From positions 10,539,845-10,603,844 of the forward strand of contig JAQFVV010000027.1 of the NCBI GenBank assembly GCA_028023455.1: a stretch of DNA of 64,000 nt. Direction: 5' to 3'. The position numbers and the translations under genes were made by a program. This document shows, piece after piece, positions 35,841-45,849 of the stretch. Numbering within the stretch: position 1 is the first letter of the stretch; each line of letters opens with the position of its first letter. Source of the DNA: Epiperipatus broadwayi (Eukaryota; Onychophora; Udeonychophora; Euonychophora; Peripatidae). The notes beneath the pieces are model-generated. The model had not been told where the DNA came from, did not search any database, and saw nothing but the letters and a program-made list of their open reading frames with translations.

Positions 35841-36233
35841 AGAGCACTGCACCTAGATCTTAGGATCTAATGCAACCCTCCACCAGCCACTTTTTATCTC
35901 CACTTAATTACAAGTCTATAAGTCTTAAACTGTAAACACCTTAATGTTTTCAATCCAAGCCCATTAGCTCATATAGTCATATGGGTCTGAACTCAGTTCA
36001 GTACCCATACATTTTGGTGTCTTTGGTTCTTTAATAACCATAGCCACCACTATCCTATTAGGCAGGATTGGTTTTAAGCCAATAAACATCACATGACCAC
36101 CACTTCTTATGCTTGTATATAACTGTTTTAAAACAGGCTACACTCACTATATGTATTGCCACACACAACTAGCTAGAGTAATCAATGGATGCCAGAAGGC
36201 TTGTGCATAAAATCTCCATCTAGTGCCTACTCA

Positions 36234-36292
36234 TCCAATATCCCCAGACTAGTTTCTGGCTTGTGGCTCTCATCAGTGAGGAGACTTGGATC
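36234..36292 (-). ncRNA. Type I hammerhead motif (family A), intact core
   Basis: The minus strand reads CCAAGUCUCCUCA, CUGAUGA (complement of 36270-36276), GAGCCACAAGCCA, GAAA, CUAGUC, UGGGGAUAUUGG. Both catalytic boxes match consensus. Stem I is UCCUCA/UGGGGA, an internal loop, then CCAA/UUGG; stem III is ACU/AGU; the triplet is GUC, with cleavage between 36247 and 36246. Stem II is short here (GGC changed to AGC). Its cleavage site is exactly 454 bp from that of the previous copy. Confidence 0.7.
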
Positions 36293-36640
36293 TGAGAGTA
36301 CTGTACTTAGCCTTCTGGCATAAGCCTTCTGTCATCCATTGATTATTCTAGCTTGCTGTGTGTGGCACTATGTATAGTGAGTTTTGCCCGTTTTAAAACA
36401 GTTATACACAAGTGTAAGAAGTGGTGGTCATGTGATGTTTATTGGCTTAAAACCAATTCTGCCTAATGGGATAGTGGTGGCTATGGTTATTAAAGAACCA
36501 AAGACACCAAATGTATGGGCTTGGATTGAAAATATTAAGATGTTTTCAGTTTAAGACTTATTGTTTTTAATTAAGTGGAGATAAAAGGTGGCAGCTGGAG
36601 GGTTGCATTAGGTCTTAAGATCTAGGTGCAGCACTCTCAG

Positions 36641-36700
36641 ATCCAAGACTCCTCACTGACGAAGGCCACAAGCCAGAAACTAGTCTGGGGATATTGGATG
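36641..36700 (+). ncRNA. Type I hammerhead motif (family A), inverted unit
   Basis: CUGACGA at 36656-36662 (N7 is free in the consensus), A-GGC-CACAA-GCC-A, GAAAC, UAGUC with cleavage after 36685, then UGGGGAUAUUGG. Stem I UCCUCA/UGGGGA plus CCAA...UUGG is fully formed. The closing positions 10.1/11.1 are A.A rather than the usual G-C, as in most family A copies. Confidence 0.7.
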
Positions 36701-36859
36701 AGTAGGCACTAGATGGGGATTTTATGCACAAGCCTTCTGGCATCCATTGATTACTCTAGCTTGCTGTGTGTGGCAATATGTATAGTGAGTTTTGCCTGTT
36801 TTAAAACAGTCATACACAAGCATAAGAAGTGGTAGTCGTGATAATTATTTTTATAAGTG

Positions 36860-37555
36860 GAAAATTATTTAGATACCACTAAATTAATCATTTCATCAAA
36901 TTAATAATAATGTGGAGAATGACAATAATGATGATGATGATGATTATGCAATAAAGAGGAGTTAAGATCAAAGAAACTATTATTTATATCCTGATTTTAG
37001 AACAATATTTTGGTGTGACTAGGTTGAGTAAATCATTATCCCTTTATATTCATTCTCTCATAAACCAATGTTATGGCTATTATAGATGTAGATAAAATTC
37101 AGTCGTTAATTCACTTATATAATTACAATAATTTATATTGCTATCTATATGTAAGTATAAATAGTTATAATAAGAAAAAGTAAATAGTAGTTTGTTACTT
37201 CTTTATGGCTTTAATAATGTGGCTAGACTAAATATAAATTAAACATAAAACATCTTAAATGATCAATTGTAAGAAAAAGATCTTTCTAACATCTCTTTCA
37301 AAAAAATAGTGCTTACCATATTAATCAACGGATTTTTTGTGAGGGTTTTTAAAGTAATTTGCTTGGTTCCCATTCATCAATCAATAATTAAATGGCTAGT
37401 TAAGTTCGTTACACTCGACTATTTACGAATAAAATCCAAAGTTCATTTAGACGTCAACAGTTTTTTTTATCTGAATTTTTATGATTTGAACCTCTAGTTA
37501 TAAAGGTTGTAGATGAATACGCTAACTACTCTATCACAAAATTTTGTAGGACTTA
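36860..37555. other. No recognisable gene
   Basis: AT-rich with a short GATGATGATGATGAT run near 36930-36945. The 62-codon ORF at 37309-37497 resembles nothing known. Confidence 0.4.
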
Positions 37556-37647
37556 GTTTATAAAGATAAACAAACTTTCACACCACCCACCCCTCTCCAC
37601 TCTATCTAATAACACTGATACACCTAAACACATATATGCTGAAAAGA

Positions 37648-37703
37648 TAATCACCAATATACGCATTTCATGCTAAACCAGCAATCATCAGAGTTGGAGT
37701 GTG
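37648..37703 (-). ncRNA. Hammerhead motif (family C, left arm)
   Basis: The minus strand reads CCAA, an extra CU, CUGAUGA, UUGCUGGUUUAGCAU, GAAA, UGCGUAUA, UUGGUG. Stem II (UGCU/AGCA) and stem III (AUGC/GUAU with one wobble) are intact; the inserted CU before the core disturbs stem I. Confidence 0.55.
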
Positions 37704-37794
37704 GAGTGGATTGAAGCCTGTCCATTAAACTATGAGGATAGTCTATCTTAATATATATCTGAGCACTTATACTATATATGTGTGTAAAGATGAT

Positions 37795-37850
37795 AGTCTG
37801 GACCAACTGATGATTGCTGGTTTAGCATGAAATGCGTACATTGGTGATTA
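37795..37850 (+). ncRNA. Hammerhead motif (family C, right arm)
   Basis: GGACCAA, CUGAUGA, UUGCUGGUUUAGCAU, GAAA, UGCGUACA, UUGGUG. Core and stem II are intact and stem I is ACCAA/UUGGU. U16.1 has become C (ACA in place of AUA), which should block cleavage. Confidence 0.55.
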
Positions 37851-38014
37851 TTTATCTTTTCAGCATATATGTGTTTAGGTGTATCAGTGTTATTAGATAG
37901 AGTGGAGAGGGGTGGGTGGTGTGAAAGTCTGTGCTCATATACCCTATATTACATATATATATAGCCACAGGTATATAACAAGCCTGTGTTTCAGTTATTA
38001 AAGATAAACAAAAT

Positions 38015-39000
38015 AAATATCATTATGATTATTTCTGAACGTACATATATTTATGTGCGGGTGTGCATAATAAGTCCAAAACGATTTTTTAAAAAAAAAA
38101 ATCTTACTGAAAACATTTAAAAAGCAAAGCGACTAAAACGGAATCAAAATCGATAAAATCAAGTGTTCTTCATTATTTGAACGAATTGTTATTATTGTGC
38201 CATCTTCGTAGGCGTTAATAAAAATAATTCATATTAAAAGTGTTGAAAAAAAATCTGTGCAGAAGAAACCGCTCAATTCAGTAATATAAACATTAGATTA
38301 GTGGAAAACTTCTTTTAAAAATTCACTCTTTAATATTTTACGAATTCACGCAAACGCCTTCTGTAATGTCAACTCTGGTGAATTTTGGAACTGCTTAAAT
38401 CTTATAAATTGCAATTCTATGGAATTTATTTTTCCTAGAAAGAAGAGCTCTGTAGTAAATACAATTTTATTGTAACAGTATTCCTTTCATTTTTTTTTTA
38501 AAAAAAAGACTCCGGATAGAAGTTTAAACATGAATCTAATGTGAGAATTTGTACGAGAGTGTTCAAAAATAGAAACATAAAAAGGCTTTACTTTACTTTT
38601 AGTAAAGGAGAACTTGTCAAAATTGCTTTCAATAAAAAGTAATTAGTTTAGAATTACTCAAACATTTTTTTTTTTTCAAACTTTCAATCATTCCACATAT
38701 AACATTTAACAGAGTTGGTGCTTTATTTATATAAGACATCTGTAACATCAGGGTCACAATGGATTAATTAATTTCTTTCTTCTTTTTTTTTTAAATAAGA
38801 ATTTTAAAAATCAGATCCCGATTTTTTTTTTTTTGTAAAACCTTGGAATTTATGCAGGATTTGTTATGCACGTGAAATAACGAAAAATTTGCATTAAAAA
38901 TAAGTGTAAATAACATATATACAGGTAAGTCTATTTCTTCCAATTTTTCCTCGACTCATAAATTTTTAATTTTTCCAATCCACCTCCATATAGTGCAACG
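38015..39000. other. No recognisable gene
   Basis: No ORF or RNA structure recognised; several long T and A runs. Confidence 0.4.
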
Positions 39001-39009
39001 AAAACTGCT

Positions 39010-40165
39010 ATTCAAAATCAATTTATTGTTTCAGTAGAAAGCACCCGCAATGCATTGTCTAAAGCATGCCTTTCAATATATGCTAAGGGATGGCTAATCA
39101 AGATTTTAATATCTCCTAAAATTAATAATTTCTTATCCATTATTAAGTTTACTTGGTCATTCAAAAAATATATATACTCCCTTATTACCAAACTAATCTG
39201 GAATAAGAAATATGCAAAAACATTTTAAATTCAATGGTCTGTTATTACGTGGCATTTTTACATTTTATCTTCAGAGAGCCATTAATGAAATGAGTAAACT
39301 AAGTAGTTTCTTCCCAAGTGTTAATAATAGTATAATTCCTGTTAACCCTATTGATGATCCTCAACCACCCATTATCAATAATTTTATCAAAACAATAATT
39401 TTCATAAGTAAACACAATTTCTAAATAAAATTAACTATTGGCAAACATATGAAATTGGAAATAATAACAGTATATCAAATAATAGGCAATCTTTCTTGAT
39501 ATGTAGTAACAAATACATTATAAAAAAGTTCAGATATTGGCAGGGAATCCAAATATTTGGATTTTTTAATAAAAATAAATGTCAAAGCCCTTCCTACTAA
39601 TTATTTTCTTTTCTACAAGTGACACCTCACAAGTATAAATCCATTCTGTGTCCTCTGTCACAGAAATGAAGAAATATTAGAACATTTTCGTATGGATTGT
39701 TCCTCATTTCTTCCTTATTGTACTCTTATTACTAACATGATTCTTTCAAACTCACAAACAATCAACAACCTCATTAAAAATATACAAAGTTGTTGTTTCC
39801 CCAATATAAGAATTACTACATTCATTCTTTTCACACTCTGGTTCATAAGATGCTATCTAAGCTTTAATCCCACATCTCACAATGCTAAATCATTCTTTCT
39901 AAGAAATTAAATAACATTAGGACCAAAGATCAAACTCATGCATGAGCTGATATTTTTGCAATGATATGGAATCTGATCTCATTAATAACAACCAGTGAAT
40001 TGGTTATTGAATAACTACTTAATATGCTTTAGATATATATTGATTATTACTCGATTATATGAAGATCTACCCTATTGCTTTTCTTCTTGAAATCTCTTGT
40101 TTCAATAAGATTTATAAATAATCTTAAATGTATATAGTAAACCTAATAAAGTTAATTTAAAACTA
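39010..40165 (+). mobile_element. LINE family B, 5'-truncated copy
   Basis: SKACLSIYAKGWLIKIL (39055-39105) aligns with the RT C-terminal region of other family B copies. CPLCHRNEEILEHFRMDC (~39645-39700) is a well-preserved C-x2-C...H-x4-C cluster. Downstream residues ITTFILFTLWFIRC and HNAKSF follow the order in the 47.6-48.1 kb copy. The 3' end is near CCTAATAAAGTTAATTT (40140). Several frameshifts are present. Confidence 0.7.
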
Positions 40166-40169
40166 ATTT

Positions 40170-41035
40170 GAAAGTAAACATTTTTAGCACATTTTAATAT
40201 AAACTATAGCTTATAAATTTTAACTGTGTGCATTTTCAAAGCTTTTTTTAAATAATCTATTCACCTATATTGCCTTTGATCTCAATTATAATCTGGGTGA
40301 ATTTTGAAATTTTTTCAGATCAATAAACAGACTAGGGTTTTTTTTCAGGTAGACAATTTATACCTGGCAATCATCATCATTTTTAAATTACTATTGATCC
40401 ACGTATTGATCCACTGCAAGAATGAAGATCAAAATGCAGTTTTTCTTATTCATAGTGTCTCTTTTCCACATTACACCAACAAATTTTCATATTTTATCCA
40501 TCTACCTCACATGTAATCTCTTTCTAAATCTTGTAAATTACAATCTTCCAACTCCAGTTTTACTTTAACTATCCATCTATTATTATTATCTCTTCTAGCA
40601 ATATGTCCAGCTGAGGCCAATTTCAGTCTCTTAACACTTTCATATTTTAACATTTTGCATCACCTTCTAGTGGCTGTATGGGTTATAGTTCAATATTTTG
40701 TTGCAGTATTAATACTTATTATATATTATGAATCAATAAATTGTACTTGGTTTATTACAAATATAAATTTACATATAAAAAAAACATTCTTTAAAATCTT
40801 TTTTGAACTTTGCAAACATAGAAAAAATAATAATACACACAATGAAAACAATGGCTTTTATCTAATTGAATGATTAGCACAACACCAATAAAAAATAAAT
40901 AAAATCCCATTTAACCTGTTAGTTACTTAGTACAGTTTCTTATGAAGTACTGCAGTGATGCTACAGTGCTATGGCTATAAATTGCTTTTTTCAGCCTTTA
41001 AAATCATTATTTACTAACACTTTGTGCTAAAAACT
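40170..41035. other. No recognisable gene
   Basis: Three short ORFs, all low-complexity or without family resemblance. Confidence 0.4.
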
Positions 41036-41037
41036 TA

Positions 41038-41780
41038 AATGTGGTGTGATGTGATGCACTGTGACTTCTCCTTATATGGAGTCAGGAATCTCTCAGCAAC
41101 TATACCCAGAGAAATCTGTTAGCCACTTTAACTTCCCTTTCCATTCCCCACCCTATGTTTTCACATATTCTTCTCTATCCTACTCCATCTCATTTCCACA
41201 ACATAATCTTTGTCAACTCCATGACTTTTATATCTAAACATCTCTTATCTTTCCCCAAACCCAACATAAAAACCAATAACTCTCCATATAATCACTTTGT
41301 TTATATTTATTCTTCCACAATTTCAATATTTGTACCCTTTCTGTTTTCAGGCATTTACATTCAATTAACAGATGCCTTATATTTTCTATGCCTTCCTTAC
41401 ACAACTTGCAGACTAAATCACCCACATTTTTTCCATTTACGCATACATCCCTTTGTTGCTAAATATCCCATTTGAGCCTTAAACAGTAAACTAATTTCCT
41501 TGCTATTATCATAAATTAACACACACCCAATATTCTGTTTACTTCTATATATGTATTTAAACTCTTTTTACTTTCCAACTCCCTATTCTTTATTAATGCA
41601 TCTATTATTTTTATCCCATTCCTTAACATTATAACACTCAACAATTCTCTAACACAATCACCGCACCATTTGTATAAGTATACTAACATAAATTCTTTAT
41701 CCAAATCTTATGCATATCATATTACCTTTCTCATCCATTTTGTTGCCTGCCCTTTATTCATAACCCAATTAAATTAAACT
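41038..41780 (-). mobile_element. LINE family A, 3' fragment
   Basis: Reverse complement of the 5601-6468 copy. The minus frame contains GDLVCKLCKEGIENIRHLLI and ECKCLKTERVQILKLWKNKY (41425-41300), so the Cys/His cluster is complete here (C-x2-C, H, C). Upstream, DKEFMLVYLYKWCGDCVREL (41704-41640) is the counterpart of DKEFISVYLYKRWDDCVRRI. The 3' end is GCATCACATCACACCAC. The plus-strand ORF across 41155-41475 is only the antisense of this. Confidence 0.75.
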
Positions 41781-41784
41781 GCGT

Positions 41785-42790
41785 TGTCAACTACTGACAT
41801 CTTCAGCTTTTTTTGTAACTAGTAATCAATGCCTACATTAAAATCCTTGATGTTTAATGAATATTTTAAAAAACAGTATCTGATTAAACAATAATAACAA
41901 AGACAATAGTATTACACTTCAACATGAAAGAAAATGAGATTTTATGAGTTTTTTTGCATAAAATTAATTTATAATTTCTTGTAATTATGATTACTTTGCA
42001 TTATTATAATAATGAAACATCAAGAGAAATATTGCTATTTATATTTGTGTTGCTATGTTAAGTTTTTTAATTTTGTCAATTTGTATCCCAAAAAAATATA
42101 GCAATTTCTCAAAGTGTTATCATTATTGTTGGCATTCATTATTTTTTATGTGAATAATGTAATTAAATAAGTCTTACACAGACTCATAATCACAGGAGTA
42201 TTTTCATCATTTTGCTTTGAAAATTCACCTACTTTCTTATTTAGAAAATTTTTCTTTAAAAGAAAAATTTATACTTGGTCTTTTACTTTTAATGTATGTA
42301 TGTGCCATAAAAATGAATTCAAAAGTTTCATGGGTCAAATAGCAAAATAGTTTTTAGTTTTAGATTCAGATAGATTATATTCACAGCATTAGTTTACATT
42401 ACTTGACAACTGAGTGAATCAAAGCTTTGGGAATATCATCATTTGTATATTTTTATTTCCTGCATCTAGGTAAAAATAATAAAATTATCATTGTTATTTA
42501 TGTTCAATAATATCAAGTATATTACAAACATAAGTCAATAGCATCAGACCATTACACTCCTGCCTCTAAATGTATTTGATTTTACTTATTAAGAACAGAA
42601 AAACATTGATTGGATTTATCACATCCCTAATCACTAATGGTTACACTTTTATTATTTATTAGCTCCAGGAAACTTATTTCCATCATAAATAACTTAACTG
42701 TCTGCTTATGAATTTAAATTGATATTATGTAGAAGGATATCTATATTTCTGCCTGAATCATGACTGTTAATTATGAAAGATTCTCTCTGT
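41785..42790. other. No recognisable gene
   Basis: AT-rich spacer; nothing recognised. Confidence 0.4.
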
Positions 42791-42797
42791 CTCTCAT

Positions 42798-43218
42798 CTG
42801 ATATACAGTATTAATAATAAGAAGCTGGATCTATGTCCTTTAAACCTGGATTATCTTCTTTACTAGTTATGCCATGATATTTAGCAAATCTTGAAGACTA
42901 AAGAATACCACATCTGCATTCTAAATGATGTGTAATTCTAATTTGATATAGTAATAATAAGAAGCTGGATCTATGTCCTTTAAACCTGGATTATCTTCTT
43001 TACTGGTTATGCCATGATATTTAGCAAATCTTGAAGACTAAAGAATACCACATCTGCATTCTAAATGATGTGTAATTCTAATCTGATATATTAATAATAA
43101 GAAGCTGGATCTATGTCCTTTAAACCTGGATTATCTTCTTTACTGGTTATGCCATGATATTTAGCAAATCTTGAAGACTAAAGAATACCACATCTGCATT
43201 CTAAATGATGTGTAATTT
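42798..43218 (+). repeat. Near-identical tandem triplication, 140-bp unit
   Basis: GAAGCTGGATCTATGTCCTT starts at 42821, 42961 and 43101. The units differ at only a few positions (for example ACTAGTT versus ACTGGTT). The high identity suggests recent expansion. No ORF or ribozyme core seen. Confidence 0.95.
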
Positions 43219-43569
43219 TAATTCTGTTCCATTGCTATATATATATACTGAGGTTGACTTTTTTACTTTTTTAAGGAATTTCGGAAATTTTAAAAGTGTG
43301 CTAGTGTCCGTATTAGGATAATATCAAACTGTGCATTTGGTTAAACATGTATTACTAACATAATTATAAACTTGGATAGTTGGTTCTGCTTCAGTTAAAA
43401 ATATATATTAAGCAATCAGAATATTTTTTCCTAAATATTTATAGTTGACTAGTATATATCCAGGTGAATATTAATTTAAATTATAACCAGATTTACATAG
43501 AGGCGTCTGATCTTAAATATATTAAGTACAATAATTGATTTTAATCAAATTGCAAGTAAACTCGAATAA

Positions 43570-43920
43570 TGGAGTTTTTCTTTTTAATTTGTTAAAGTTT
43601 GCAGAGGTTTTTTAAAATTTCAAAATGGAGGTGGGGGGAGCATTTTATTTAAACTGCCATCTGTTTATTGAATGAAAATCAATAAACTTCCAATATTTTC
43701 GCATTAATATAAAAGAACAAATGAATTACAAAATATACACACACACACTTTGCTTTTTTCATTTGTTTCTTTCACCATTTTAATGCAAAAATATTGAAGG
43801 TCATTGATTTTCTTTCATAAAAACAGATTAAGCAGTTAAAATACCCCTCTCCGTCCCCACTTTGTATTTTAAAAAGCTTTTGCACATTTTTAATAAATTA
43901 GAGAGAAAATCTAACTAATG
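43570..43920. repeat. Foldback element, ~165-bp imperfect arms around an (AC)n centre
   Basis: AAGTTTGCAGAGG, GGAGGTGGGGGGAGC and AATGAAAATCAATAAACTTC in the left arm return inverted (GCTTTTGCAC, CCCCTCTCCGTCCCCACTTT, GGTCATTGATTTTC) in the right arm. ACACACACAC lies at the centre (~43737). A partial third copy is at ~43990-44095. Confidence 0.75.
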
Positions 43921-44167
43921 AATAATCTCTAATCTAATGAATGACAAATAAAAAATTATTAATAAAATCTAACTATTTGAATTCACTTACAATGCTTTCA
44001 AAATCCAAACAGACAAATGTGTCTCCCGCCTATCCCACTTTGATTTAAAAAACCTTTGCAAATTTTAGTAAATTAGAGAGAAAATATAGCTGCTAGAATT
44101 TTTTTACAATTTCATCAAAATCGATTAAATTCAATGACTAAACATATATTGTGCTGTACATTTAAAT

Positions 44168-44550
44168 ATTTAAACGGATGTGATATGATGTGGCTACTCC
44201 TTTATCAAAGTCGGGAATCTCTCAGCCACTACGCTCAGAAAAACCTTTAGCCACCTTACTTTTCCTTTCCATTCCCCACCTAAGTTTTTCCATAGTTTTC
44301 TCTATCCACTCTATCTCATTTCCACATTATCTTTGTCCACTTCATGGCCTTTATATCTAGATCCCTCTTATTTTTTCCAAATCCAGCATAAAGACTAAGA
44401 ATTCATTTTCTGCATAATCACTTAGATTATTCTCCCACAACTTTATTATTTATACCCTTTCTGCTTGTAAACTTAATATTTTCCATACTTTCCTTACATA
44501 ACTTGCAGACTAACTCATCCACATTTCTCCATTTGATCGCTGTTATGTAG
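44168..44550 (-). mobile_element. LINE family A, short 3' fragment
   Basis: Reverse complement of the last ~380 bp of LINE A. Conserved blocks include TCTCAGCCACTAC, TTTCCATTCCCCACC, ATCTCATTTCCAC and ATGGCCTTTATATCTAG. The tail is at CACATCATATCACATCCG. It matches 41038-41430 with many differences. Confidence 0.75.
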
Positions 44551-44954
44551 TTATAGTAATCTCTATAATTTTCATCAGTCAAATAACTAGCAATGAAAAA
44601 AGTTAATAACAGTGTAATTTAATAATTTCAAATAGCAAGTTGAATGAGTGAAAGATAATAATGTCAAGAGTATCTATGTTTCATAAATAATTATTAGAAA
44701 AAAAATAATTTAGTCATGACTATAATATGGGAACACCTCACAGACATCATGAAACAGGAGAATAACTTGTGAATGAACTAAAGTAGTAATGTTTAAAAAT
44801 TTTAAAGGTTTTAAATTATTTTTTGTGACAATCATTTTACATTTACTCAATGAGAGTCATAGTTTTTAGATCAATATATTAATGATTGTTAAAAGTCTGA
44901 GTCAACTAAAAAGTGTGTTTTAACCAGAAATGCATTTTGGGTATTCACTGCTTT

Positions 44955-45066
44955 TTTTTTTCATATGTCATAGCATCAGCTGGGACACAAACCCACAACT
45001 GTCTGCAACCAACTAATTGCTTGCAAGGTGACTATGATGACCTCTCGGCTAACAACGCTTGACATA
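44955..45066 (-). repeat. tRNA-derived SINE (family S), copy 2
   Basis: The minus strand reads TCAAGCGTTGTTAGCCGAGA, GGTCATCATAGTCACCTTGC (A-box region), GTGGGTTTGTGTCCC (B-box), then AGCTGATGCTATGACATATG. Both internal promoter boxes are readable. Confidence 0.75.
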
Positions 45067-45069
45067 GGG

Positions 45070-45845
45070 TATTTACTGCTTTGAAGTGTGTAAGTGTAAA
45101 ATAATAGTTTTAAAGCATGCGTGAACTATTTTTATATTCATGTTATGATTATCTTTATCTGATGACTCACACTTCTTGCTATTCATTGTATGCAAGTGAT
45201 AGCATATTTTAGATTTTCAGCCTAAAAACAGGTGAGATAACCAGGTAATAAGGTACTACAACCAAGATATAATACTTGATCATTATCAGTATTGTTTGTC
45301 TTTGAAGTTCATTCCCTTTTAACATAATTATTCTGCACAATAAAAAAATCATTAGAAAATTTAGTCATTACTTATGGACATTTCCTATTGTTTTCTCTCA
45401 TTTGGCTTTCATTTAATACATCATAGAAAACTACAAGCATTGTTTGTATCACCTGGCATCCAATCATTTTACTTTTTGCTTATTCAAAATTATCCTATTA
45501 TACTGTTTGACTGAATATTTTTTTAAAATTCTGCAAACTAGAAATGTGAAATTCTTTTATTTGAAAATTATATGATTGAATATATCCTGTATATAATCGA
45601 TATACTTACAATAGTAATTAAATACACTTACGTTCAATAATTAATAATTTTAAATATCATTTGAATCTAAACATAATCTAGTATATATATATAATTAATT
45701 GAATGTGTGGGCGATTCATATCATTTATATTTAAACAATTTGTTATATGTCAAAAATTAAATTTATTACTTATGTATTCATTTAAAGTTGATTTTGTTTG
45801 TAGTTAAACATTTATTTACTTTAACAGAAGTAAATACAATTAGAA
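45070..45845. other. No recognisable gene
   Basis: AT-rich spacer; nothing recognised. Confidence 0.4.
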
Positions 45846-45849
45846 AATG

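Larger units (their letters stand above)
35665..36856. mobile_element. Hammerhead repeat family A: direct dimer plus inverted copy, 15-bp target duplication (best preserved)
   Basis: TAATTATTTTTATAA at 35665-35679 and 36842-36856 flanks a 1,162-bp insertion. ATCAATGGATGCCAGAAGGC occurs at 35727 and 36181 (454-bp period); from ~36310 the sequence turns round and gives an inverted unit to 36841, with a ~45-bp internal deletion. Hammerhead motifs: minus at 35781-35840 and 36234-36292, plus at 36641-36700. The ends carry CAGGCAAAACTCACTATA and its complement. There is no coding capacity. Confidence 0.8.
37561..38012. mobile_element. Palindromic hammerhead element (family C), 14-bp target duplication
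   Basis: TAAAGATAAACAAA at 37561-37574 and 37999-38012 flanks a 424-bp element. The arms are inverted (CTTTCACACCACCCACCCCT and its complement; TTCATGCTAAACCAGC and its complement). Each arm has a hammerhead motif: minus ~37648-37703 and plus 37795-37850. The ~60 bp at the right end (AGCCACAGGTATATAACAAG) matches the left end of the 31.9 kb copy in reverse. Confidence 0.8.

Noticed and set aside
41155-41475. 106-codon plus-strand ORF
   Set aside because: It is antisense to the LINE A Cys/His region on the minus strand, which has clear homologues at 5.6-6.4 and 44.2 kb.
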